From positions 1 through 64,000 of the forward strand of contig CACYXE010000012.1 of the NCBI GenBank assembly GCA_902778275.1: a stretch of DNA of 64,000 bases. Reading direction: 5' to 3'. Each line of letters opens with the position of its first letter. Positions within the stretch are counted from its first letter, which is position 1. The notes below the pieces were generated by a model. It made no database searches. It was given only the letters and a program-made list of their open reading frames with translations, and was not told the DNA's origin. Made by a program: the position numbers and the translations under genes. Shown here one piece after another: positions 1 through 8,159 of the stretch. Source of the DNA: Oscillospiraceae bacterium (GTDB taxonomy: Bacteria; Bacillota; Clostridia; Oscillospirales; Oscillospiraceae).

Positions 1-125
1 ACGCCCCGGCCAGGGACAGGTTCTATACCCTGAGCGAGGCGGAACAGCAGCGCATCATTGTTCAGGCGCGTTCTGTGCGGGACGCAAATGAAATGCGTTT
101 TCTTGTGAACAGCATCCGCGCTTGA
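1..125 (+). CDS. 3' end of an unidentified protein (partial)
   Basis: The frame beginning at position 3 is open from the window edge to TGA at 123-125 and encodes about 40 residues ending NSIRA. The visible part is charged and helix-prone (for example TLSEAEQQRIIVQARSVRD) with no membrane segment. I do not recognise the family. A hairpin followed by a T-rich stretch lies directly downstream, which supports this being the true end of a transcription unit. Start, length and function are outside the window. Confidence 0.5.
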   Translation, partial: APARDRFYTLSEAEQQRIIVQARSVRDANEMRFLVNSIRA

Positions 126-134
126 TCTCACCCC

Positions 135-168
135 GCAGGGCGGTCATCTGACCGCTCTGCATTTTATT
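135..168 (+). terminator. Intrinsic terminator after the partial gene
   Basis: A 12-bp stem (GCAGGGCGGTCA with TGACCGCTCTGC, one G-T wobble) has a very short loop and is followed by ATTTTATT. It lies 10 bases after the stop codon of the partial gene. Confidence 0.6.
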
Positions 169-216
169 AACTGTAGACGGCAACGCGCGAAAAGCTCTCG
201 CCCGTGGGCGATCCCT

Positions 217-615
217 TTATTCCCCGCGAAACAGCGTCAGGCTGTGATCCTCCCCACAAAGGCCGAGGAACACCTCCTCCGCGCTTTTGTAGCCCCGCTC
301 CTCCAGACGCTTCTGCAGCCAACGGGTATCCAGGCCCATCCGTTTGAGGTTCTCGTCCAGAATACGGCCGTCCATGATGACCTCGGCCAGAATGGCTTCC
401 TGCGGCGGAGACAGATTCAGATCGGCGGGGTTTGCCGGACGTCTGGTGCTGACGGGCAGGACAGACAGCTTGCCGTCGTATTCGTAGGCCGCGGTCTGAA
501 TGTCGCACAAATTAAAATATCCGGCCTGTCGACACATCAGCATGAACTCGCTCAGATCCAGCTTTGCCTTGGCAATGGCGATGACTTTACATTTTTCGCT
601 TATATGGGCATACAC
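217..615 (-). CDS. Stand-alone YetF/DUF421 C-terminal domain protein (possible remnant)
   Basis: A 132-residue protein resembling the cytosolic C-terminal half of YetF (DUF421) membrane proteins. Residues about 20-55 (GYFNLCDIQTAAYEYDGKLS, then a VLP segment) match the 'GYFxxxDVExAxxExDGxLSVxP' motif. Residues about 75-120 (IMDGRILDENLKRMGLD, WLQKRLEERG) match the second conserved subdomain. The three N-terminal membrane helices of full-length YetF are absent, and the residues before the motif do not look like the usual linker. The GTG start at 615 is part of the AGGAGG sequence itself, so the true start is doubtful. It may be a truncated DUF421 gene left by a rearrangement near the attachment-like repeat at 939, or a genuine small protein. 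No function is known for the isolated domain. Confidence 0.5.
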   Translation of the reverse strand: MYAHISEKCKVIAIAKAKLDLSEFMLMCRQAGYFNLCDIQTAAYEYDGKLSVLPVSTRRPANPADLNLSPPQEAILAEVIMDGRILDENLKRMGLDTRWLQKRLEERGYKSAEEVFLGLCGEDHSLTLFRGE

Positions 616-938
616 CTCCTGAAAATAAAATCCGCCTTATCCTTTACAAATAAAGCGGAGCGAGGTTAGATAATAACTATTGAAAGGTTCGTTCAAAGCT
701 GCTACACTACTGTCGTGAGTAAAAACAGATTTCTCCCGTGTTGCGGGGTTCTGGATAGGCACCTGTATGTGAGAAAAGGCAGAGTTGAACGGGCTTATTT
801 TTTTACTTATTTTTAGCCTTTAGAGATCGGTACATACAGGTAAAGGGCGATATTAAGTGGTACTTAAAAGTTCTCGAAAACGTATAAATCGGTACAAATC
901 GATGCACTTTTATACGGATTAATAGATGGGCCTCCGAA
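616..938. other. Non-coding stretch with short direct repeats beside the att-like repeat
   Basis: No gene is supported here. The region is AT-rich compared with its surroundings. ATCGGTACA occurs at 826-834 and again at 888-896, with a related AGTGGTAC at 856-863. Short repeats of this kind beside a tRNA-derived core can be arm-type binding sites for an integrase or excisionase. That reading is inference. Confidence 0.35.
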
Positions 939-961
939 TTCGAGTCTTGTATCGTCCACCA
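939..961 (+). repeat. 23-bp copy of the tRNA-Val(GAC) 3' end (attachment-site-like)
   Basis: These 23 bases are identical to 22649-22671, the T-loop, T-stem, acceptor and CCA part of the tRNA-Val gene further right. The 5' two thirds of a tRNA are absent here. A displaced tRNA 3' end beside an integrase remnant is the classical scar of a site-specific integrative element. Confidence 0.75.
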
Positions 962-962
962 T

Positions 963-997
963 AGAATCCACACTTATAAGTGTGGATTCTTTTTTTA
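963..997 (+). terminator. Intrinsic terminator after the tRNA 3' fragment
   Basis: A 12-bp perfect stem (AGAATCCACACT with AGTGTGGATTCT), TATA loop, then seven T. It sits 1 base after the CCA of the tRNA fragment, as the similar hairpin does after the intact tRNA. This suggests it came with the tRNA 3' end. Confidence 0.75.
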
Positions 998-1179
998 TGC
1001 GCAGAAAAGGCTTCCGACTTCATTAGAGTTTGCAGGTAACCCTCCAGACGATCAGCGCGATTCCTCTTCATCTCTTTAGTCACGTGACCATAAACGTCCA
1101 AGGTAAAGGCTGCTGTTTCTGCCTTTGTATCATGACAAAAGCGATGCTTGCCGGCAGCGGCGAGTCCAACGATCCCCTG

Positions 1180-1810
1180 TCAGGGCTTTCTCAGCAGCCG
1201 GTAGACGCCTTTCTTTTCGTGTACGAGGACGCCCTCCTCGCAGAAAACCTTCAGTATCCGCAGCAGCTGACGATTGCTGACGTTCAGGTTCTTGGCCCGC
1301 TGGCCCAGATCGGAGATGGTATCGCCGACCTCAAAGCGGCGGAGAGCGCGGGCCACGCGCTCCTTCAGAGGCATGGGCTGGGTGTTGGCCACGGCATCGT
1401 TGAGTTTGGCGGCCAGACTGAGACAGACATAGCGAAGAAAGACCGGGTCCAGCAGCAGCGTCTGCTGATACTGATCCAGATAGAGCGCCAGGGTATAGAC
1501 GTCCGTTCTGGCCTCCACAAAGAAGGGGACGAACTTGGCGTCCAGCAGCTCCACATCGCCCAGAAAGCCCACGTCGTTGAAGGAGGCCTTGATCATGAAG
1601 GTGGATTCCTCATCCGGCATATCGTAGAGCAGCAGGTCGCCGTCTACCACAAACTGCAGATAGCGGCTGGGGGAGAAGGGGTTGGTCAGCAGTTCCCCCC
1701 GGCAGGTAGTGGAGCAGCAAAAAGCTTGGGACGCAAGTGCTGAAATGCTGCAGGATCTGCCGCTCCTGCAGATAGCGATCCCGCAGTCTGGGATTGTTGA
1801 CGGTTTCCAT
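1180..1810 (-). pseudogene. Crp/Fnr-family regulator, frameshifted
   Basis: The start is ATG at 1810 with an AAAGGAG ribosome site. The first about 36 residues (METVNNPRLRDRYL..., ending HYLPG) run in one frame. The rest, from ELLTNPFSPSRYLQ to the stop at 1180, is one frame away. The break falls in a run of six C at 1695-1700 (six G in the coding strand); five would restore one continuous protein of about 209 residues. Downstream are a cNMP-binding-like beta-barrel and a C-terminal winged helix (ISDLGQRAKNLNVSNRQLLR). Family members control sugar and catabolic operons. It diverges from the oxidoreductase/ABC operon at 2022, so it is probably that operon's regulator. A homopolymer indel could be a real mutation, a phase-variable tract or a sequencing error. 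Confidence 0.75.
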
Positions 1811-1881
1811 GGCTTCACCGCTCCTTTCCATGAGCAAGTTGAACAAATATCTGCGGGCACAACCTGATAAAACTTTGACAA

Positions 1882-1900
1882 TTTGTGAAACGTGCACAAA
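1882..1900. promoter_or_regulatory. Inverted repeat, candidate regulator site 1
   Basis: TTTGTG and CACAAA arms separated by 7 bases, perfectly inverted, lie between the divergent regulator and the oxidoreductase operon. The spacing suits a Crp/Fnr-type dimer. The binding protein is inferred. Confidence 0.4.
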
Positions 1901-1927
1901 ACAAAAAACGGAGATTTATTCCCAGAA

Positions 1928-1970
1928 AGTGACACATGTCACTACGGAGCTTTCAAGACTTTTATATACT
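1928..1970 (+). promoter_or_regulatory. Operator and promoter of the glycoside operon
   Basis: AGTGACA-CA-TGTCACT (1928-1943) is a perfect 7-bp inverted repeat. A TATACT -10 box lies at 1965-1970, with no good -35 hexamer. With a start near 1977 the operator centre falls at about -41.5, the classic class II activator position for Crp/Fnr proteins. The missing -35 box fits activator dependence. Confidence 0.5.
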
Positions 1971-2021
1971 ATAAACAGAAAAAAGGCAAGACTTTTCTAA
2001 AAACCATACAAGGAGAAAGCC

Positions 2022-3167
2022 ATGGAAGAACGAGTTCTCGGCTACGGCGTCATCGGAACCGGCGTCTACTGCGACCACTATTTCGGCACCCTTGGGCCGG
2101 TGTTCAAAAACCTGCGGCCTGTGGGATGCGCGGATCTGAACGTGGAGGCCGCCAAGGCCGCCGCAGCGCGCTGGAATGTCCCGAAGGTCTACACCACGGA
2201 GGAAATGCTGGCGGATCCCGAGGTGGATATCGTCATCATCCTCACCAACCCCGCTTCCCACTACAGCCTCACTATGGCTGCGCTGAAGGCCGGCAAGCAT
2301 GTCTACTGCGAAAAGCCCCTGGCCGACAGCCTGGAGCAGGCCAATGAAATCGTGGAATTTGCAGCTTCAAAGGGCCTCTTTGTCGGCGCTGCGCCCGACA
2401 CTTTCCTGACCCCGGAGTTCCAGACCGTGCGGAAGCTGCTGGACGAGGGCGCCATCGGCAAGGTCATCAGCGTCACTGCCAACTACGTCGGCCCCGGCGC
2501 GGATCTCTGGCACCCCAATGCGGGCTACCTGTACAAGAAGGGCGTCGGCCCGGCGCTGGATATGGGCCCCTACTTCCTGACCACCCTGGTTACCCTGCTC
2601 GGTCCCATCGACAGCCTCTTCTGCTATGCCAACCGCGGTTGGGACGTGCGGAAGATCTGGGACAAGGACGTGGACGTGGAGGTCAACACCAACTACTGCG
2701 CTGTCCTGAAATTCAAGAGCGGCGCGGTCGGCAACCTGAACCTGACCTATGACGAATGGAAATCCAGTCTGCCCGGCATGGAACTCTACGGCACCGAGGG
2801 CGTGCTCTTCGCACCCGATCCCAACGCCATGATGGGCCCCATCAAGCTCCTGAAGGCCGAGGATTTCAAGAACCTGGTCAACTCCAAGGGCGACAACGTG
2901 GGCGCCCGGCTCGGCGCCATCTACGGCCCGGAGAGCATGGGCCTGTTTACCGAGATCGAGACCCTGGCCCCGCGGGTGGGCAACCAGCGCGGCGCAGGCG
3001 TGGCCGATATGGCGCAGGCCATTGTCGAAGGGAGAAAGCCCCGGGTCAGCGCAGAGCTCTGCCGTCACGTCACCGAGGGCATCAACGCCTTTGACGTGAG
3101 CGTCCAGACGGGCGCGCCCTACAAGATGACCACCAGCTTTGAAATGCCGGAAGCCCTGATGAGGTGA
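2022..3167 (+). CDS. Gfo/Idh/MocA-family oxidoreductase
   Basis: A 381-residue NAD(P)-dependent sugar oxidoreductase. The N-terminal Rossmann fold has GVIGTGVY at residues 8-15, and the family EKP motif lies in YCEKPLADS (about 93-101). The C-terminal alpha/beta dimer domain carries HPNAGYLYKKG and a D-x-G-x-Y stretch (ALDMGPYF). Family members oxidise or reduce hydroxyls of sugars, inositols and glycosides. In C-glycoside deglycosylation clusters such an enzyme makes the 3-oxo-glycoside that the lyase complex then cleaves. It is first in the operon, starts at ATG with AGGAG 9 bases upstream, and ends 5 bases before the ABC ATPase start. Its exact substrate cannot be read from sequence. Confidence 0.85.
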   Translation: MEERVLGYGVIGTGVYCDHYFGTLGPVFKNLRPVGCADLNVEAAKAAAARWNVPKVYTTEEMLADPEVDIVIILTNPASHYSLTMAALKAGKHVYCEKPLADSLEQANEIVEFAASKGLFVGAAPDTFLTPEFQTVRKLLDEGAIGKVISVTANYVGPGADLWHPNAGYLYKKGVGPALDMGPYFLTTLVTLLGPIDSLFCYANRGWDVRKIWDKDVDVEVNTNYCAVLKFKSGAVGNLNLTYDEWKSSLPGMELYGTEGVLFAPDPNAMMGPIKLLKAEDFKNLVNSKGDNVGARLGAIYGPESMGLFTEIETLAPRVGNQRGAGVADMAQAIVEGRKPRVSAELCRHVTEGINAFDVSVQTGAPYKMTTSFEMPEALMR

Positions 3168-3172
3168 GTGCC

Positions 3173-4654
3173 ATGGAACTGCTGGAATTACACAACATCA
3201 CCAAACGCTACCCGGGCGTGACCGCCCTGGACAATGTCTCCATCAGCTTTCGCGAGGGCGAGGTCCACGCGCTGGTCGGGGAGAACGGCGCCGGCAAGTC
3301 CACCTTCATCAAGACCATCTCCGGCGCGGTGCAGCCCAATGAGGGCGAGATCGTCTTTGACGGCGTCACCTACGACCATCTGACGCCCCAGAAGTCCCTG
3401 GAGCTGGGCATCTCCGTGGTGTACCAGGAGATGATCCAGTTTGAGGCCATGTCCGTGGCAGACAACCTGTTCATGAGCGACGGCAGCGACGGCGGCCTCT
3501 TTGTCAACGATGGGGAGCGGAATAAAAAGGCAGCCGAGCTGCTGGAAAAGTTCCAGTGCCACATCTCGCCCAAGACCTGGATCCGCGAGCTGTCCATGGC
3601 CAACCGGCAGATCGTTGAGATCTGCAAGGCGATCCTGCGCAAGGCCCGGGTCCTGATCCTGGACGAGCCCACCGCCTCCATCACCGTGGAGGAACAGCGG
3701 CGCCTCTTCGACGTGATCAAGGACCTGAAGAAGCAGGGTGTCACGATCATCTACATCTCCCACCGGCTGGACGAGCTGTTTGAGATCTGCGACCGGGTGT
3801 CCATCCTGCGGGATGGGCAGTATATCAAGACCATCGACATTCAGGACACCGACAAGCAGGGCCTCATCAAGCTGATGGTGGGACGCGAGCTGTCCGAGAA
3901 CTACCCGGTGAAGGACAATCTCCCCGAGGAAGAGGTCGTGCTGAAGATCGAGAACCTCTGCGGCAACGGCGTGAAGAACATCAGCTTTGAGCTGCACAAG
4001 GGCGAGATCCTGGGCTTTGCGGGCCTGGTCGGTGCAGGCCGCACCGAGACGATGATGTTGCTCTACGGGGCGGCACCCATCGAGAGCGGCATCGTGAGCA
4101 TGAACGGCGAGACCCTGAGCATCCGCCGCCCGGCCGACGCCATGAAGGCCGGCATCGGGCTGATCCCCGAGGACCGCAAATGGCAGGGCTGCTTCCTGGA
4201 CAAGCCCATCTACTGGAACATCTCCATCTCCAACATCAAGACCCTGTGCGACGGGCCCTTCATCAACTCGAAGAAAGAGGCCGCCCAAGCCGATCTCTAC
4301 GGCGAGCGCATGCGCATCAAGGCGCCGGACTTCCGGGTCAATGCGGGCGCGCTCTCCGGCGGCAACCAGCAGAAGGTGGTCATCGCCAAATCCATGGCCA
4401 GCCTTCCGGACATCCTGATCTTCGACGAACCCACCCGCGGCATCGACATCGGCGCCAGATACGAGATCTACCAGCTGATGATCGACCTGACAAAAGAAGG
4501 CAAATCTATCTTGATGGTCTCCTCCGACATGGAAGAGTTGCTCGGCATGTCCGAGCGGATCGTGGTCCTCCATGAGGGAGAGCAGACCGGAACCATCGAA
4601 AAACCCGATTTCTCCCAGGAGCGCGTGCTGGAGCTCGCCTCCGGGATTGCATAA
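3173..4654 (+). CDS. Sugar ABC transporter ATP-binding protein (RbsA/MglA type)
   Basis: About 493 residues with two fused ATPase domains, as in the CUT2 class. The first domain has Walker A GENGAGKST and Walker B LILDEPTA. The second has a degenerate Walker A (GLVGAGRTE), signature LSGGNQQK and Walker B IFDEPTRGID. The ATG at 3173 is preferred because GAGGTGA lies just upstream. The in-frame GTG at 3164 overlaps both this ribosome site and the previous stop codon. It energises uptake through the permease at 4667 with the binding protein at 5701. CUT2 systems import monosaccharides and related compounds; here the cargo is probably a glycoside or its sugar, judged from the neighbours. Confidence 0.93.
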   Translation: MELLELHNITKRYPGVTALDNVSISFREGEVHALVGENGAGKSTFIKTISGAVQPNEGEIVFDGVTYDHLTPQKSLELGISVVYQEMIQFEAMSVADNLFMSDGSDGGLFVNDGERNKKAAELLEKFQCHISPKTWIRELSMANRQIVEICKAILRKARVLILDEPTASITVEEQRRLFDVIKDLKKQGVTIIYISHRLDELFEICDRVSILRDGQYIKTIDIQDTDKQGLIKLMVGRELSENYPVKDNLPEEEVVLKIENLCGNGVKNISFELHKGEILGFAGLVGAGRTETMMLLYGAAPIESGIVSMNGETLSIRRPADAMKAGIGLIPEDRKWQGCFLDKPIYWNISISNIKTLCDGPFINSKKEAAQADLYGERMRIKAPDFRVNAGALSGGNQQKVVIAKSMASLPDILIFDEPTRGIDIGARYEIYQLMIDLTKEGKSILMVSSDMEELLGMSERIVVLHEGEQTGTIEKPDFSQERVLELASGIA

Positions 4655-4666
4655 GGAGAGTGCGTC

Positions 4667-5623
4667 ATGGAACAGAAAACCAAAAAGTCCTTCGGGCAGA
4701 TCGTGTCCAATTTCTCAATGCCGATCCTGCTGGGTCTGCTGGTGCTGATCTTCAGTATCCTGTCGGACAAGTTCTTCACCCCGCTGAACCTCACCAATAT
4801 CCTGGTACAGAACGTCCACATCGCCATCTGCGCCACGGGCGTGTTCATGATCATGGTCTCCGGCGGCTGCGACCTGTCTATCGGCTATCAGATGTCCGTG
4901 GCGGCCGTGCTGGTGGCAAAGCTCCTCTCCAACGGTGTGATGGGTGTGGTCCCGGCCATTCTGCTGGGCATCCTGATCTGCGTGGCGCTGGGCTGCTTCA
5001 ACGGTGTCATGTCCATCGCCCTCAACAGCCAGCCCATGATCGTCACCCTGGGCACCATGGCCATCTTCCAAGGCATCTCCTTCCTGATCTCCGGCTCCAA
5101 GACCTACCATAACCTGCCCCGCAGCTTCATGTTCCTGGGCCAGGGCAAGGTCTTCGGCGTGATCCCCCTCAATGCGCTGATCGCGCTGATAATCATCGTG
5201 ATCGTCGGTATTATCCTCAGCCGCACCCACATCGGTCGCAAGATCTACGCCGTGGGCGACAACCCCGAGGCCGCCAAACTGGCCGGCCTGAACGTGGCCA
5301 AGATCAAGATCCTGGTCTTCACCTGCGCCGGCATCCTGGTGGGCATCTCCGCCATCCTGCTGGCCGCCCGCTCCGGCTCGGCTGACTCCAACACGGGCAC
5401 CGGCATCGAATTCACCGGCATCATCGCCTGCGTCCTCTCGGGCGTGGCCCTGAAGGGCGGCGAGGGCACCCTCTGGAAGGCCATCGTGGCCGTGTTCATC
5501 CTGGGCGTCCTGTCCAACGGCATGCAGCTGATCAACCTGGGCACCTATCCCCAGTACATCGCCAAGGGCATCATCATGCTGGCGTCTCTGTACCTGTCCA
5601 ACAAAACCGCCAAGGCGGCCTGA
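4667..5623 (+). CDS. Sugar ABC transporter permease (RbsC/MglC type)
   Basis: A 318-residue integral membrane protein with about 8-10 hydrophobic segments and the typical CUT2 permease signatures: SGGCDLSIG near residues 65-73 and the cytoplasmic coupling loop RKIYAVGDNPEAAKLAG near 185-202. It starts 12 bases after the ATPase gene with a GGAG ribosome site. It forms the channel for the substrate delivered by the lipoprotein encoded at 5701. One permease gene is present, which fits homodimeric CUT2 permeases. Confidence 0.93.
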   Translation: MEQKTKKSFGQIVSNFSMPILLGLLVLIFSILSDKFFTPLNLTNILVQNVHIAICATGVFMIMVSGGCDLSIGYQMSVAAVLVAKLLSNGVMGVVPAILLGILICVALGCFNGVMSIALNSQPMIVTLGTMAIFQGISFLISGSKTYHNLPRSFMFLGQGKVFGVIPLNALIALIIIVIVGIILSRTHIGRKIYAVGDNPEAAKLAGLNVAKIKILVFTCAGILVGISAILLAARSGSADSNTGTGIEFTGIIACVLSGVALKGGEGTLWKAIVAVFILGVLSNGMQLINLGTYPQYIAKGIIMLASLYLSNKTAKAA

Positions 5624-5700
5624 TCTCCGTCGACATTTATGGAAGCCCATAAATGAACATATAAGCCAAAACAATATTTAAAAAAATGGAGGAAAACAAC

Positions 5701-6741
5701 ATGAAAAAGATCCTTGCCCTGATCCTCGCGTTCGTGATGGTCTTCGCTCTGGCCGCCTGCGGCCAGCAGGCCGCCGCCCCCGCCGCCGACAAGCCCGCGG
5801 CCGAGCCCGCCGATGAAGGTGGAAAGCCCTCTGTCGGCTTCGTGACCTTCGGTCTCGGCGGCGACTTCTTCCAGGCTCTGGCCGACACCTTCGTCTCCAC
5901 TATGGAAGACGCCGGCTGGGAAGCCAGCTATGTTGACGGCGAGTTCAACCCCACCTCCCAGATCGCCGCCATGGAGAACTACATTGCCCAGGGAGTGGAT
6001 GAGATCATCGTCTGGTCCGTGGCTCCCGAGGCCATGGGCGCCGTCATCGACCAGGCCATGGCCGCCGGCATCAAGGTCGTCGCCTTCGTCGCTCCCACCG
6101 AGAAGGCCGACGCCACCATGCTGGCTGAGGACGCCAAGCTGGCCGACGCGCTGAACCTGCTGGCCGCCAAGTGGATCGACGAGACCTATGCCGACGCCGA
6201 CGACCACTCCGTCCCCGTAGCCGTCTTCTCCTGCCGCACCGCCCAGACCGGTGTGACCCAGGCCGACGAGCTGATCAAGATCGCGGAGTATTCCAAGAAG
6301 GCCGGCGAAGTCAAGGAGATCGAGCTCCAGGATGAGAACTCCGACACCGGCATGGCCGCCGCCGAGAACCTCTTCACCACGAACCCCGAGATCAAGGTCT
6401 TCCTGTCCGCCCATAACGGCCTGGCCCTCGGCATCAACAACTACTACACCGGCATCGGCTCCCCCGTCACCGACTACACCGGCATGGGCATCTTCTGCGT
6501 CAACGGCAATGAGACCCACGGCCAGCTGATCAAGGAGGAAGGTCCCTTCCGCGGCATGGTGCTGACCGGCGGCGTGCAGGATACCGCCAATGAGATGCGC
6601 GACGTGATCGTCGGCCTGTATGACGGCACCGTCGCCAGCGGCACCGTCACCAACGCCACGACCGTGTTCGTCAATGAGGACACCGCCGACGAGTACCTGA
6701 GCAGCGGCAAGACCTCCATCACTGAGGCCGACTTCCAGTAA
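5701..6741 (+). CDS. Sugar ABC transporter substrate-binding lipoprotein
   Basis: 346 residues. A lipoprotein signal peptide with lipobox LAAC (Cys about residue 20) and an Ala/Pro-rich tether precede a periplasmic-binding fold of the RbsB type (PSVGFVTFGLGGDFF, then GVDEIIVWSVAPEAMG). The ATG at 5701 is chosen because GGAGG lies 9 bases upstream; an earlier in-frame ATG at 5686 lies within the untranslated leader. The protein would be anchored to the outer face of the membrane and deliver ligand to the permease. The 77-base gap from the permease, with no terminator seen, may set a higher mRNA level for this subunit. Confidence 0.93.
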   Translation: MKKILALILAFVMVFALAACGQQAAAPAADKPAAEPADEGGKPSVGFVTFGLGGDFFQALADTFVSTMEDAGWEASYVDGEFNPTSQIAAMENYIAQGVDEIIVWSVAPEAMGAVIDQAMAAGIKVVAFVAPTEKADATMLAEDAKLADALNLLAAKWIDETYADADDHSVPVAVFSCRTAQTGVTQADELIKIAEYSKKAGEVKEIELQDENSDTGMAAAENLFTTNPEIKVFLSAHNGLALGINNYYTGIGSPVTDYTGMGIFCVNGNETHGQLIKEEGPFRGMVLTGGVQDTANEMRDVIVGLYDGTVASGTVTNATTVFVNEDTADEYLSSGKTSITEADFQ

Positions 6742-6820
6742 TCCCCGTCCATGCTCTTACGGACAGGCGCGCTCCGCGCCTGTCCTGATTTAAAAAATTG
6801 CCCACAGGGAGAATATGTGC

Positions 6821-7693
6821 ATGTATAGATTCGACAAACAAGGCCCCAAGAGAGGCGTTGCGCTCTACAGCTATTCCGCCGAGTTCGGCTTTGAAAAGAC
6901 GCTGGAGGACTGCTTCGAGGAATTGAAGGACATGGGCGCCCACGGCATCGAGATCCTGGCCAACACCCATATCGAGAACTATCCCTATCCCACCGACGCC
7001 TGGGTGGACAAGTGGTTCGCCCTCTGCGAGAAGTACCAGGTGGAGCCGGTGGAGTACGGCCACTGGATCGACTGCCGCGTGCTGCAGGACCGCATGCTCA
7101 CCACCGAGGAGGCCGTCGAGCGGCTGGAGCAGGATCTGCGGCTAGCTCACCGTCTGGGCTTCCGCATTCTCCGCACCAAGATGAGCGTCATCAATGACGC
7201 CCTGGATCCGGTGGAGAACTGGCGTGACATCATCCGCGGCGCGCTGCCCCTGGCCGAAAAGCTGGGGCTGACCATGTGCCCCGAGATCCATATCCCCACG
7301 AATCTCAAGAGCCAGATGATCCGGGACTACGTGGATTTCATCAACGAGACCGGCACCAAGTGCTTCGGTCTGAACATTGACTTCTCCGTCTTCCGCCACA
7401 AATTCGACGAGGGCGAGTTCGTCGACCCGCACTTTGTCCCCAACGAGCCGGAGGACATCATCCCCCTGCTGCCCTATATCTACTGCTGCCACGCCAAGTT
7501 CGTCCACATGAACGACGATTTTGAGGAGACCACCATCCCCTACAGGGAAGTGCTCACCATCCTCAAGGAGCAGGGCTGGAACGGCTACCTGCTCAGCGAG
7601 TACGAGGGCGCGGATAAATACGACCAGGGTTATGAGGTGGGCCAGACGCTGCGCCGGCACCACATCATGATGAAGAACATTCTGGGTTATTAA
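6821..7693 (+). CDS. C-glycoside deglycosidase alpha-subunit-like TIM-barrel protein
   Basis: About 290 residues with the xylose-isomerase-like TIM-barrel fold. Four metal-ligand positions can be assigned: Glu in CPEIHIP, Asp in LNIDFSVF, His in CCHAKFVHM and Glu in LLSEYEG. The [12 protein letters not shown] ending is typical of proteins paired with DUF6379 beta subunits, the DfgA/DgpC/CarC type. In those complexes a Mn-dependent alpha subunit and a small beta subunit split the C-C bond of 3-oxo-C-glycosides. The adjacent gene encodes that beta subunit, starting 12 bases downstream. The second ATG (6821) has better spacing from AGGGAGA than the one at 6815. Alternative: a 3-keto-sugar isomerase or epimerase. 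Confidence 0.75.
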   Translation: MYRFDKQGPKRGVALYSYSAEFGFEKTLEDCFEELKDMGAHGIEILANTHIENYPYPTDAWVDKWFALCEKYQVEPVEYGHWIDCRVLQDRMLTTEEAVERLEQDLRLAHRLGFRILRTKMSVINDALDPVENWRDIIRGALPLAEKLGLTMCPEIHIPTNLKSQMIRDYVDFINETGTKCFGLNIDFSVFRHKFDEGEFVDPHFVPNEPEDIIPLLPYIYCCHAKFVHMNDDFEETTIPYREVLTILKEQGWNGYLLSEYEGADKYDQGYEVGQTLRRHHIMMKNILGY

Positions 7694-7705
7694 GGAGGCT
7701 GCACA

Positions 7706-8146
7706 ATGGATAAACAGGTCATTCAATCGGTCGGCTTCCGCAACATTGAGGAAAACGGCGAGATCACCGGCTTCCAGCTGAAGATCCGCCTGCCCTATTA
7801 CCGCGGCGTGTATCTCAGCCAGATCCGGCCCGGACACCTGATCGTGGACGGGGAGAGCTTCGGCGAAAACGAGATCCAGTGGCGTGTCAACGGCGAGGAC
7901 TTCAGCTATGCCGAAATGCGCGCCGACTGTGGGCGCCACTGGCACCCGCTCGAGCCCGCGACCCTGATCGTCAAAAAGCCCGGCGGCCTCAAGCAGGGCT
8001 TTCACGAGATCACCTACGGCTTCTGCTGCACCCATTCCTACATGCCCCCCTTCATGGAGGCGCTGGAGGACCCGGACAAGCCCGCGGTCATATATTTCCG
8101 TGAGTTCGGTGAAAACCAGCATCACCGCCGTCTTTTGATCGTATAA
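7706..8146 (+). CDS. C-glycoside deglycosidase beta subunit (DUF6379-like)
   Basis: A 146-residue protein resembling the small beta subunit of bacterial C-glycoside deglycosidases (DfgB/DgpB/CarB type). Visible family features are GFQLKIRLPYYRGVYLSQI near residues 22-40, an IVDGE strand, ATLIVKKPGGL near 88-98 and HSYMPPF near 113-119. In the known heterodimers this beta-sandwich subunit covers the active site of the TIM-barrel alpha subunit and takes part in aglycone recognition. AGGAGG precedes the ATG, and the gene sits between the alpha-like protein and a second oxidoreductase. The small size and family-specific motifs make this the strongest marker of the pathway. Confidence 0.75.
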   Translation: MDKQVIQSVGFRNIEENGEITGFQLKIRLPYYRGVYLSQIRPGHLIVDGESFGENEIQWRVNGEDFSYAEMRADCGRHWHPLEPATLIVKKPGGLKQGFHEITYGFCCTHSYMPPFMEALEDPDKPAVIYFREFGENQHHRRLLIV

Positions 8147-8159
8147 GGAGGAGACCACC

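Larger units (their letters stand above)
919..1101 (-). pseudogene. Tyrosine integrase C-terminal remnant
   Basis: The minus-strand frame contains TLDVYGHVTKEMKRNRAD, the C-terminal signature of tyrosine (phage/ICE) integrases. The Tyr in VYGHV is the catalytic nucleophile. Homology fades about 12 residues upstream (AETAAF is still integrase-like) and then gives way to unrelated sequence, so the Arg/His catalytic part is missing. Downstream the frame reads through a terminator hairpin and the antisense of the tRNA-Val 3' fragment at 939-961, so the last residues are not genuine. An integrase gene ending at an attachment core is the usual layout of tRNA-targeting elements. This copy cannot be active. 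Confidence 0.7.
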
